Source of the DNA: Bombilactobacillus bombi
GTDB taxonomy: Bacteria; Bacillota; Bacilli; Lactobacillales; Lactobacillaceae
Direction of reading: 5' to 3'
Assembly: GCF_003522965.1 (NCBI RefSeq)
Contig: NZ_CP031513.1
Span: 1,674,001 to 1,738,000 of the forward strand
DNA: 64,000 bases
Shown: piece by piece, positions 37,200-45,086 of the stretch
Layout: every line of letters begins with the position of its first letter
Position numbering within the stretch: position 1 is the stretch's first letter
Program-made: the position numbers and the translations under genes
The notes under the pieces: generated by a model
The model's database searches: none
What the model was told of the DNA's origin: nothing
Seen by the model: the letters and a program-made list of their open reading frames with translations, nothing else

Positions 37200-37871
37200 T
37201 TGCTGCAAAATATTTTGTTTGATTTAGATGGAACTATTGTCGATAGCGGTGAAGGAATTATGAATGCTCTCCGCTATTCTTACCAAAAAGAAAACTTACC
37301 AGTGCCTTTGGAAAATGTGTTGCGTAAATTTATTGGCCCGCCGTTGGTTGAGAGTTTTCAAAAGTATAGTGATATTATACCAAACAGTGATTTATCACAA
37401 AGTTTATTAGCTGATTTTCAAGAATTTTATAATGAAAAAGGTTGGCAGCAATTAAGTCTTTACCCGCAGATTATTGAATTACTGACTAAATTACAGCAAA
37501 AAGGATGCAAAGCCTATATTGCTACTGCCAAACCCGAACCATTTGCGAAGAAAATCATTAATCATCTACAGTTGGATAATTATTTTCAAGGCATTTATGG
37601 AGCTGATTTAAGTGAGACTATGCATAAAAGTGACGTTATCGCAACTGCTATACGCCAAGCACAATTGATTGACTTACAGACCACAGTGATGATTGGTGAT
37701 CGGGATACTGATGTAATTGGAGCTGCAGCTAATAATCTGAAAACGATTGGCGTTTTATACGGTTTTGGAACTCAAGAAGAATTAGAAAATGCTGGCGTCA
37801 TTGCGACAATTAAGCAACCATTAGATTTACTATCGCAGATTGGAGTAAACAAGGATGAAAAAATTTTTTAA
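37200..37871 (+). CDS. HAD-superfamily hydrolase (phosphoglycolate phosphatase-like)
   Basis: 223 residues of HAD subfamily IA with the nucleophile pair Asp8/Asp10 in FDLDGTIVDS, motif II Thr in AYIATAKPE, a Lys in HKSDVIATAI and the acidic motif IV GDRDTDVIGAA. The helical cap spans about residues 17-85. Substrate may be phosphoglycolate, pyrophosphate or a nucleotide. TTG start at 37200 after GAAGAGGAAGAG. Its 3' end overlaps the following hydrolase gene by 17 bases. Confidence 0.87.
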   Translation: MLQNILFDLDGTIVDSGEGIMNALRYSYQKENLPVPLENVLRKFIGPPLVESFQKYSDIIPNSDLSQSLLADFQEFYNEKGWQQLSLYPQIIELLTKLQQKGCKAYIATAKPEPFAKKIINHLQLDNYFQGIYGADLSETMHKSDVIATAIRQAQLIDLQTTVMIGDRDTDVIGAAANNLKTIGVLYGFGTQEELENAGVIATIKQPLDLLSQIGVNKDEKIF

Positions 37872-38772
37872 ACGTCTACTAATCTTTTTAGTAATTGTTC
37901 TTATTTTAGCAGATTTCGGCGGTGCATATTACCTATTTAACTTTGCGTTTTCTAAAACTGGCTTTAGTGCTAAAAATAATAATAGACCTTTGACTAACTC
38001 TGAAGTTTGGGCAAAAAATCAACAGCAAACTACTTGGAACCAGACTAGTTCACAAGATGGCTTGCATTTAAAAGCTCGTTATTATCCAGCAGCTTCACCG
38101 ACTAACAAGACCATGGTGATGATTCATGGCTTCGGTGATAATAGTATAACTTTGGGACCTTATATCCGTTTATTTCATCAAGCGGGTTATAATGTATTAG
38201 CTCCAGATAATCGTGCTCATGGTCGAAGCGAAGGTAAATATATTGGCTTTGGCTGGCTAGATCGACAAGATGTTCAAGATTGGATGCACCAACTAATTCA
38301 ACGTCAAGGGCCCCACACCCAGATTGGTTTATTTGGTGTGAGCATGGGGGCTTCAACTGTTATGTATTATTTGGGGATGAAAGTTCCTCACCAAGTAAAA
38401 GTTGCTATCGCTGATTGTGGTTATGCTTCAATTAATGGGGAATTGACTTATGAATTAAAAACGATGTTTAATTTGCCAAGTGTACCGCTGATTCCGACGG
38501 CTAATCTATATGCTAAAACTTTAGCCCATTATAGTCTTTATGATGGTGACACCGCTAAAACTTTGAAACATAACCGAGTGCCATTATTTATCATTCATGG
38601 TGCTAATGATCATTTTGTACCGACCAAAAATGGCCGTTTGAATTATCAAAATGATGCTGGTCCCAAAAAATTATGGCTAGTTAAAGGTGCTAAACATGCA
38701 CAATCCTATCAAAAGCAGCCACATCAATATCAACAAAAGGTATTAACTTGGACAGCTAAATATATAAATTAA
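37855..38772 (+). CDS. Membrane-anchored alpha/beta hydrolase
   Basis: 305 residues. An N-terminal membrane helix (residues 8-28) is followed by an extracellular or membrane-facing alpha/beta hydrolase domain: MIHGFGDNS, LAPDNRAHGRSEG, nucleophile Ser163 in GVSMGAS, Asp252 in GANDHFVP and His281 in GAKHAQSY. It resembles YqkD/S33-type hydrolases of Firmicutes. Substrate unknown; esterase activity is likely. It overlaps the HAD gene by 17 bases and is probably cotranscribed with it. Confidence 0.87.
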   Translation: MKKFFKRLLIFLVIVLILADFGGAYYLFNFAFSKTGFSAKNNNRPLTNSEVWAKNQQQTTWNQTSSQDGLHLKARYYPAASPTNKTMVMIHGFGDNSITLGPYIRLFHQAGYNVLAPDNRAHGRSEGKYIGFGWLDRQDVQDWMHQLIQRQGPHTQIGLFGVSMGASTVMYYLGMKVPHQVKVAIADCGYASINGELTYELKTMFNLPSVPLIPTANLYAKTLAHYSLYDGDTAKTLKHNRVPLFIIHGANDHFVPTKNGRLNYQNDAGPKKLWLVKGAKHAQSYQKQPHQYQQKVLTWTAKYIN

Positions 38773-38795
38773 GCTAGAATCTAATTATTTTTAAA

Positions 38796-38809
38796 CAAAA
38801 TCGTTTACA
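38796..38809. promoter_or_regulatory. cre-like site upstream of fba
   Basis: The reverse complement, TGTAAACGATTTTG, matches the CcpA consensus except for the last two bases. TAAAAT at 38846-38851 may be the fba -10; no good -35 is seen. CcpA control of glycolytic genes is common, but the match is partial. Confidence 0.3.
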
Positions 38810-38891
38810 TCATGTGATTTGGTGTTCAAATATTAGGATTTGCGGTAAAATAAGACTTGTATAAAAATGTTTCTTTTGTAGGAGGACAAAA

Positions 38892-39758
38892 ATGGCGTTA
38901 GTAAACGGCAATGAAATTTTCAATAAAGCACGTGAAGGTAAGTATGCTGTTGGTGCATTCAACACTAATAACTTGGAATGGACTCGGGCAATCTTGGGTG
39001 CAGCTCAAGAAACCAACACTCCAATTCTAATCCAAACTTCAATGGGTGCTGCTAAATACATGGGCGGCTACGAATTATGTTTACACTTAGTGCAAGACAC
39101 AATTAAGTCCATGGGTATTACTGTTCCAGTTGTTATGCACTTGGATCATGGTAACTATGAAGCTGCTAAAGAATGTATCGAAGTTGGTTATAACTCTGTA
39201 ATGTTTGATGGTCATGATTTACCATTTGATGAAAACTTAGAAAAGACTAAAGAAATTGTTAAATTAGCTCATGCTAAAGGTATTTCTGTAGAAGCTGAAG
39301 TTGGTTCAATTGGTGGTACTGAAGATGGTATTACTGGTGCTGGTGAATTAGCTAGTGTTGACGAAGCTAAGACTTTGGCAGCAACTGGTGTTGATTACTT
39401 GGCTTGTGGTATTGGAAACATTCACGGCGTTTACCCAGAAAATTGGCAAGGCTTGAACTTTGATCGTTTGGAAGAAATTGCTGCCGAAGTTAAAACTCCA
39501 TTAGTATTACATGGTGGTTCTGGTATTCCTAAGGAACAAATTGTTAAAGCTATTTCATTAGGTATCTCCAAGGTTAACGTTAATACTGAATGTCAATTAG
39601 CTTTTGCTAAAGCAACTCGTGAATATATTGAAGCTGGTCATGACGAAGATGTTGATGCTAAAGGATATGACCCACGTAAATTGATGGCTCCTGGTACAGA
39701 AGCTATTAAAGAAACTGTCAAATCACGTATTGGCTGGTTTGGTACACCATCTCTATAA
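38892..39758 (+). CDS. fba: Fructose-bisphosphate aldolase, class II
   Basis: 288 residues, Zn2+-dependent aldolase splitting fructose-1,6-bisphosphate into two triose phosphates. Key segments: VVMHLDHGNYEAAKECIEVG with zinc His and catalytic Asp, VEAEVGSIGGTEDG, VDYLACGIGNIHGVYP, and LHGGSGIPKEQI with a zinc His and phosphate site, then SKVNVNTECQLA. Ribosome site GGAGG. Codon choice looks optimised compared with neighbours, as in a highly expressed gene. Its presence with a phosphoketolase suggests both homolactic and phosphoketolase routes. Confidence 0.97.
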   Translation: MALVNGNEIFNKAREGKYAVGAFNTNNLEWTRAILGAAQETNTPILIQTSMGAAKYMGGYELCLHLVQDTIKSMGITVPVVMHLDHGNYEAAKECIEVGYNSVMFDGHDLPFDENLEKTKEIVKLAHAKGISVEAEVGSIGGTEDGITGAGELASVDEAKTLAATGVDYLACGIGNIHGVYPENWQGLNFDRLEEIAAEVKTPLVLHGGSGIPKEQIVKAISLGISKVNVNTECQLAFAKATREYIEAGHDEDVDAKGYDPRKLMAPGTEAIKETVKSRIGWFGTPSL

Positions 39759-39772
39759 TTATAAATTTAAAC

Positions 39773-39807
39773 TCAAATGCTCTGACAATTTTGTCAGGGC
39801 ATTTTTT
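39773..39807 (+). terminator. Terminator after fba
   Basis: AAATGCTCTGACA pairs with TGTCAGGGCATTT (one G-T wobble), followed by six Ts. Confidence 0.9.
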
Positions 39808-39822
39808 ATTTTTCGAAAAAAG

Positions 39823-40125
39823 TTAAAATAATTGATCTCCACTTTGGAAATCTAATCCGGGATGATTATCAAAGCGAACGACACCGATTGCAATCTCATT
39901 TGGAACAGCTTCTTTGATTTTGGCAGTTCTCAAAATACCAAATCCTCCACAAAGTTCAATGGCCTTAATTCCTTGAGAAACTAAAAATTTAGCTGCTTTG
40001 ACAGCATCGTCATAATTTTTAGCACCAATAGCCGTTAAATTAACAGTATCTGTATGAACTGTTTTGTAGTCATGAATAAAATCAGCACCGTCAGCCAAAA
40101 AAATAAAACCAGCTTCTAATTTCAT
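39823..40125 (-). CDS. DUF6506-family protein
   Basis: 100 residues, cytoplasmic. AGFIFLADGADFIHDY, LTAIGAKNYDDAVKAAKFLV, GIKAIELCGGFGI and IAIGVVRFDNHPG form a small alpha/beta fold matching DUF6506, a family of unknown function with a conserved ELCGGFG motif. The ATG at 40125 has GAGGAAGG upstream; the TTG at 40140 lies over that site. It stands alone on the minus strand between fba and a small membrane protein gene. Confidence 0.8.
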   Translation of the reverse strand: MKLEAGFIFLADGADFIHDYKTVHTDTVNLTAIGAKNYDDAVKAAKFLVSQGIKAIELCGGFGILRTAKIKEAVPNEIAIGVVRFDNHPGLDFQSGDQLF

Positions 40126-40139
40126 AAGATCCTTCCTCA

Positions 40140-40175
40140 AAAATAATTATAGCATAATTGTTATCGGTTTCACTT
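40140..40175 (-). promoter_or_regulatory. Promoter region of the DUF6506 gene with ACCG half operator
   Basis: On the reverse strand GTGAAACCGATAACAA (40158-40173) is followed by TATAAT about six bases later. GTGAAACCG-TA-CA- is shared with the operator of the second beta-glucosidase promoter at 7363 (13 of 16 bases). Symmetry is poorer here. The rest of the 40176-40402 gap shows nothing I can name. Confidence 0.4.
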
Positions 40176-40402
40176 GACTGGAATAATATTGGAAACTTAA
40201 TTGCCAAACTCAAGATATTAATGCTGAACCAACTTTTGCAAAATATCTTTTATGAAAATAAATCTAGTATTTTCTTTTTAGAGTAATGGAATAATTTATA
40301 CACTTCAATTCCTCCTTTTTTTTATAATTATTGAAAATAATTTTACTCAAGAAGATATTTCATTTATACTAAATCAAAATCTTCAGTTAGGAGATAGCAC
40401 CT

Positions 40403-40597
40403 ATGCTTAAAATGATTGTATTGCAATTAAGTATTTTTGTGTTAATTTATATCATTTCATGTGCTTTATTTGCAGCCATTGTGGCCATATGGATATCTTT
40501 GAGAAAGCACGGACACTTTATTGCCACATTCTGGGAAATATTTTTTGAAAAATTCGTAGAAATAATTAATCCTTTGAATTGGTGGGATTTGTTTTAG
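40403..40597 (+). CDS. Small membrane protein, unknown
   Basis: 64 residues with TTAGGAG before the ATG. One long hydrophobic helix (about residues 3-31, LQLSIFVLIYIISCALFAAI) is followed by a basic loop (SLRKHG) and an aromatic, weakly amphipathic tail ending PLNWWDLF. Not recognised. Its good ribosome site and a downstream hairpin argue that it is real. It could be a small regulatory or toxin-like membrane peptide; nothing in the sequence decides this. Confidence 0.55.
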   Translation: MLKMIVLQLSIFVLIYIISCALFAAIVAIWISLRKHGHFIATFWEIFFEKFVEIINPLNWWDLF

Positions 40598-40648
40598 CAT
40601 ATAGAAATTCTTTCTAAAAGAATTATGACAAGAGTATTGAGATACAAA

Positions 40649-40696
40649 AATAGCTACTCTGCAGTTATTATTTCATTACTGTAAAGTAGCTATTAT
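40649..40696 (+). terminator. Possible terminator after the small membrane protein
   Basis: AATAGCTACT with a TGCAGT extension pairs with ACTGTA and AGTAGCTATT. The following T tract is poor (ATTATTTAG), so termination may be partial. Confidence 0.5.
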
Positions 40697-40781
40697 TTAG
40701 TTAAAATAAAATATATGGGTCAAATATAATTGATTACTTGCTAATTGGGATTATATATCAGATTTTGTTCCAGAATCTTTA

Positions 40782-42146
40782 TTAATCAGCGACTGATTCA
40801 AGTGTCTGATTTTTTTTCTTAGGTGCATTTTTGTCCACTGTCACTTTAAATTTATTAACATAAGAATGTTCAAAATCAGTTACTTCTAAAGTATATTTGT
40901 CGAGATGGATAATACTTCCAAGATGCAGATTGGGATATTTATCAATAAAATATCCTGCTAAGGTGACAATATCAGTTTCTTTGAATTCATCAATATCAGT
41001 TTTAAAATAGCGCTCAAAATCGTATAAAGTAGTTTTACCACTAACTGCGTATGAACCATCTTCGTTTTTCACGATATACTCTTCTGAAACATTATCAACT
41101 TCATCTTTAACGGTGCCAAACAATTCTTCATAAATATCTTTGTCAGTAACAATACCGCTAGTACCACCGTATTCATCAACAACGACGACAATGGGCGTTT
41201 GTTTAGCGATCATTTGGTGCAAGATGCTGTGAATTGGCATCGTCTCAGGAACAGTAACGATTGAACGCAATAAACGGCTAATGGGCAACTTGCCATTGAC
41301 TTGTTTTTGGCGAACTAAGTCATAGACGTAAACATAACCGAGAATTTTATCTTTATCATTATCCGCTACTACTGGAAAACGCGAGAATCCTTGTTGTAAA
41401 TAATCTTTGACGACGTCATCAACAGTATCGGTAATATCAACCACATATAGGCGTGTGCGATCAATCATAATATCTTTGGCAACTTTATCGTTCAAGTCAA
41501 AGGCTCTTTGCATATACAGCAAATCATTTTTGTCTAATTGTCCACTAGATACAGAAGCTTGCGACAAACGTAAGATTTCTGATTGGGTAAAGACTTCACT
41601 TTCAGAATCTGCTGGTTTCATACCTAACATTTTGACAATACCAGTAGCTGAAATATTAAGCAGCCAAACAAAAGGATAGGCTAAAGTATGAAAAGCATGT
41701 AATGGTGTGACTGTTAACATCAAGATTTTCATCGGAAAATCAATCGCAATATTTTTAGGAACGATTTCTGTAATTACGACTTGGAGATAAGTTAAAAGCA
41801 ATAAGGCAATAACTGAACTAATCGCATGCATGGAGGTAGAAGACTTTAAAGACATTCCTAAGACATTGTTAAAAAAGGCTTGTAAAGTATCTTCACCAAT
41901 CCAACCTAAAATTAAGCTAGTTACAGTGGTTCCCACTTGGGTAGTAGAAAGATATTCATTAAGATTATTGACCATATATAAAGCACGTTTTAATTTTTTA
42001 GTATTGCCTTCTTTTTGTTCTAAAGCATCTTCAATTTGACTAGTACGAGTAGAAACTAAGGCAAATTCTGCCAAAATAAAGAAGAACGCTAAAATAAAAA
42101 TTATAATGATCCAAATTAAATTAATAAATATCTGAGAGTCAGACAA
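40782..42146 (-). CDS. CNNM/CorC-HlyC family transporter
   Basis: 454 residues. The DUF21 (CNNM) membrane domain is about 1-190 with four helices, two CBS domains about 205-330 (DRTRLYVVDITDTVDDVV, then IVVVVDEYGGTSGIVTDKDI), and the CorC_HlyC domain is C-terminal (from about 345). Relatives are linked to Mg2+ or Co2+ efflux or Mg2+ homeostasis; older annotation as 'hemolysin' is misleading. TTG start at 42146 with GGGGA upstream. Single-gene unit. Confidence 0.92.
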   Translation of the reverse strand: MSDSQIFINLIWIIIIFILAFFFILAEFALVSTRTSQIEDALEQKEGNTKKLKRALYMVNNLNEYLSTTQVGTTVTSLILGWIGEDTLQAFFNNVLGMSLKSSTSMHAISSVIALLLLTYLQVVITEIVPKNIAIDFPMKILMLTVTPLHAFHTLAYPFVWLLNISATGIVKMLGMKPADSESEVFTQSEILRLSQASVSSGQLDKNDLLYMQRAFDLNDKVAKDIMIDRTRLYVVDITDTVDDVVKDYLQQGFSRFPVVADNDKDKILGYVYVYDLVRQKQVNGKLPISRLLRSIVTVPETMPIHSILHQMIAKQTPIVVVVDEYGGTSGIVTDKDIYEELFGTVKDEVDNVSEEYIVKNEDGSYAVSGKTTLYDFERYFKTDIDEFKETDIVTLAGYFIDKYPNLHLGSIIHLDKYTLEVTDFEHSYVNKFKVTVDKNAPKKKNQTLESVAD

Positions 42147-42329
42147 CTATTATTCCCCATTTCTAAAATTGGTTTTACTTCTATTATACCAGTGATTAAA
42201 GTTTTAGCCTATGCGGGTAATCAATATTTGTCAAGAGAACTAAGCAATTATTTAAAAAATTTAATTGTGAAGTTTTGATATTAAAAAAGACTGGAATTTT
42301 TCCAGTCTCCCTTCGATATTTAATAATAA

Positions 42330-44090
42330 TTATTTAATAACTGCAACATAGCAAGTTGCTCCAGATTTGGTTTGGTAGTAAAGCCAAGTATAACCATCAC
42401 CTACAACTTTGCCATTATAAAATACTTGTTGACCAGCGCTATAATAGCCAACGATTTTTCCTTTTAAACTAGGGCTGGTTCGGATATTAGTAGTTGTCGT
42501 AAAAGTATAAGTACCATAAGCAGCTGTTGGCGCAGTTGCCTTAGGAGTGGAAATCTTGGCAGGTGAATCTTGTTTAGTATTATTGAGAGGCACATAACAG
42601 ATACTGCCTGAGTAAGAAATATAACGTAGCCAAGTAGCATTGTTAGCAGTGATTTTGCCATTATATACTACTTGTTGACCTACTTGATATTGGCCAATAA
42701 CTTTACCATTCACATTAGTGTCACTATAAATATTAGTTGGCGTTTTAAAAGTGTAAGTGCCGGTCTCATTGGTAATATTATTTGTTGGTAATGATACTGA
42801 AGTTTTGGGTTTGGATGATACAGCATTAGAAGAATTATCAGACATTGGAACATAACATACAGTCCCAGAATACGAAGTATAACGTAGCCAAGTAGTCCCT
42901 TTTTCTTGGACTTTACCATTATAAACAACTTTTTGACCAGCTTGGTATTGTCCTACAACTTTACCTTGAGTGCTAGCATTGGTGTAGATATTGGTGGCAT
43001 TTTTAAAAGTATAAATGCCACTTTCGGTGTTGCTTGCTGTGGTATCATGAGGTTTGGTCTTTGAGCTAGACTTAGTAGTTTGAACTGGATTAACAACAGG
43101 AGTAGTCATAGGTACATAACACACAGTCCCAGAATACGAAGTATAACGTAGCCAAGTAGTTCCTTCTGCTTGGACTTTACCATTATAAACAACCTTTTGA
43201 CCCGCTTGGTACTGTCCCACAACTTTGCCATGAGCGCTAGCACTGGTGTAGATGTTAGTAGCATTTTTAAAAGTATAAGTACCACTTTCAATGTTGTTTG
43301 CTTGGGCCTCAATATGAGGAACTGGAGTAGGAACACTAGTGTTATTGCCTAAAACTTCTTGATCCCAAGCTTGTAAATTATTACTTTCAATAATTCTAAT
43401 TAGCGCTTGCGCATAGTTTGAAGCAGTAGCATAACCATCTTGTTGTAATAGTTGAGCTACTTGGCGATAATCTTGAATACCTAACAAATTATGATAGCGA
43501 GAATTATTATTTAAAAAGATTCCGTGATCAGCCATACTTTCATCCCAGCTAGCATATACACGGAATTGAGAATCAATAGTGATATTAGTACCATTAACTT
43601 CTTCGCCGGTAGGTAAAACAATTGCTTGGCCATTATTGGAACCTTTGATACCAAAGAGATTATTATATTTTTGTGCTAATTGGGAATTGCCCCATCCTGA
43701 TTCTAAAATGGCTTGTGCTGCTGTGATTGAGGGTAAAATCTGATATTGTTGCCAGCTATTAATTGAGCCCGCTTTGATTCGCTTTAAAAATTCAACTTGA
43801 GAAATACTACTATTAGTTGAAAATAAAGTAGCATTGTCCGTTGGTGTTATCGGTGTGGCATTAGTTTGACTGGCAGTCAAAGTTGCTGGAGATGGTTGGT
43901 TATTGCTAGCAATTGTACTATAAGTTGCAGAATCGTCTGTTTTATTATGTAAGTTAGAGTCAATTGATTGATTCGTAGTTTGGTTGGCACTTTGTTGCTC
44001 AGTTTCTGCTTTAACGTTTTGAATTGGCAAAGTGGCCAAAATGGTTGCAGAAGTAAGAACGGCTGACCACAGTAAATTGTTTTTTTTCAT
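42330..44090 (-). CDS. Secreted GH73 N-acetylglucosaminidase with four SH3-like repeats
   Basis: 586 residues. Signal peptide about 1-28 (cleaved at VKA), then a Ser/Thr/Asn-rich linker to about 95. The glucosaminidase domain spans about 97-250, with catalytic Glu130 in AQAILESGWGNSQLA, NNLFGIKG and YASWDESMADHGIFL. Four repeats of about 60 residues (TYTFKNATNIYT...GQYQAGQKVVYNGKV...TWLRYTSYSG) separated by linkers bind the wall. It cleaves peptidoglycan glycan strands in cell separation or turnover. GGAGGGA precedes the ATG. Repeats 1 and 2 are nearly identical at DNA level. Confidence 0.92.
   Translation of the reverse strand: MKKNNLLWSAVLTSATILATLPIQNVKAETEQQSANQTTNQSIDSNLHNKTDDSATYSTIASNNQPSPATLTASQTNATPITPTDNATLFSTNSSISQVEFLKRIKAGSINSWQQYQILPSITAAQAILESGWGNSQLAQKYNNLFGIKGSNNGQAIVLPTGEEVNGTNITIDSQFRVYASWDESMADHGIFLNNNSRYHNLLGIQDYRQVAQLLQQDGYATASNYAQALIRIIESNNLQAWDQEVLGNNTSVPTPVPHIEAQANNIESGTYTFKNATNIYTSASAHGKVVGQYQAGQKVVYNGKVQAEGTTWLRYTSYSGTVCYVPMTTPVVNPVQTTKSSSKTKPHDTTASNTESGIYTFKNATNIYTNASTQGKVVGQYQAGQKVVYNGKVQEKGTTWLRYTSYSGTVCYVPMSDNSSNAVSSKPKTSVSLPTNNITNETGTYTFKTPTNIYSDTNVNGKVIGQYQVGQQVVYNGKITANNATWLRYISYSGSICYVPLNNTKQDSPAKISTPKATAPTAAYGTYTFTTTTNIRTSPSLKGKIVGYYSAGQQVFYNGKVVGDGYTWLYYQTKSGATCYVAVIK
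42842..43290 (-). repeat. Recently duplicated SH3-repeat unit in the GH73 gene
   Basis: The stretch from about 42851 recurs about 264 bases later from about 43115 with very few differences (for example CATAACATACAGTCCCAGA against CATAACACACAGTCCCAGA). The spacing is 88 codons, so the frame is kept. Repeats 3 and 4 are more diverged. Confidence 0.75.
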
Positions 44091-44270
44091 GATAGAAGTT
44101 GTTCCCTCCGAGAACTCGAATTACAAAATGTTATAAATATATCTGTTAAAATAATAGAGAAGCGTTATAAAATCTTAATATTATCTTAAGAATTAGTTTA
44201 CCATATTAAACAATTTAGTTCTACATGAGTTAGATTAGACAATTAATTTATTATTGGAGAATAGAATTTA

Positions 44271-44996
44271 ATGAAAAAGCCATTATATGTATCTTTAGCA
44301 AGTACTATTAAAAATAATATATCTAAACATCAATATCAAACGATGAAACTACCTGATGAACGCACTTTAGCTGAAGAATTTGCGGTCAGTCGCAGCTCAA
44401 TTAAGCGAGCTATTCAATTATTAGCTGATCAAGGAATTATTTTTAAAAAACAGGGCTCAGGTAATTTTATTAATCCTTTATTTTTGAAAAATAAAACTGC
44501 TTTAGACTACACTGGCGATAATGTTGGCTTAACAACTTCAATTGTAACTAATGGCAAGCAGCAACAGATTGAAGTTTTGAACTTGGATGTTGTTAAGCCG
44601 GATGCTGCAATTAAAGAAAATCTCTTTTTAACAGCTGATGATTTTGTTTATAGTTTTAAAAGATTACGCAAATTAGATGAAGTACCTATTTTGATTGAGC
44701 AAAGCTATATTCCGGTTAAAGTATTTCCTCAATTATCTAAAAAATTGTTAGAACATTCTTTGTTCAATTACTTAGAAGATCAAGAAAACACAATCATTAA
44801 TCGCGCCTATTTAGATGTCACTACAGAACCGTCGTCAGTGGAAGATCAAGATCTGTTACATTTAAAAACTACTGAGCCTGTAGGAATTATGGCAGGGATA
44901 TTTTTTGTGGATGATGGCACGCCGTTTGAGTATTCGAGCATGCGATTACATTATCGTTATTTAAATTTTTCGACTTTTGTTAACTTAGGTAAATAA
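44271..44996 (+). CDS. GntR-family (HutC/UTRA type) regulator upstream of phosphoketolase
   Basis: 241 residues. Winged helix at about 1-70 (LPDERTLAEEFAVSRSSIKRAIQLL, QGSGNFI) and a UTRA domain at about 85-238 (FKRLRKLDEVPILIEQSYIP). It belongs to the same group as the regulator at 569 but is clearly diverged. GGAG is upstream of the ATG. A terminator follows, then the phosphoketolase promoter, so the two genes are separate units. The target is unknown; phosphoketolase, nagA or beta-glucoside genes are candidates. Confidence 0.88.
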   Translation: MKKPLYVSLASTIKNNISKHQYQTMKLPDERTLAEEFAVSRSSIKRAIQLLADQGIIFKKQGSGNFINPLFLKNKTALDYTGDNVGLTTSIVTNGKQQQIEVLNLDVVKPDAAIKENLFLTADDFVYSFKRLRKLDEVPILIEQSYIPVKVFPQLSKKLLEHSLFNYLEDQENTIINRAYLDVTTEPSSVEDQDLLHLKTTEPVGIMAGIFFVDDGTPFEYSSMRLHYRYLNFSTFVNLGK

Positions 44997-45019
44997 AATT
45001 GGAACGCACCAATTTTTTA
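44995..45019 (+). terminator. Terminator after the GntR gene
   Basis: AAATTGG pairs with CCAATTT around a 6-base loop, followed by Ts at 45013-45018. Confidence 0.7.
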
Positions 45020-45024
45020 AATGG

Positions 45025-45053
45025 TTGACAAATGATGAAGAACGGTTTATAAA
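45025..45053 (+). promoter_or_regulatory. Phosphoketolase promoter
   Basis: TTGACA (45025-45030) and TATAAA (45048-45053) with 17-base spacing, about 34 bases before the ATG at 45087. A strong sigma-A promoter, as expected for a central enzyme. Confidence 0.7.
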
Positions 45054-45086
45054 TAATGTGTAAGACAAATTATGGGAGGTCATTAC

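Noticed and set aside
42330-43330. Tandem repeats considered as a CRISPR array
   Set aside because: The period is about 264 bases, in frame with the GH73 gene, with no short constant repeats or unique spacers.
42464-43336. Several 65-76-codon minus-strand frames within the GH73 repeats
   Set aside because: They recur because the SH3-like repeats recur; they are alternate-frame readings of the same DNA and have no ribosome sites.
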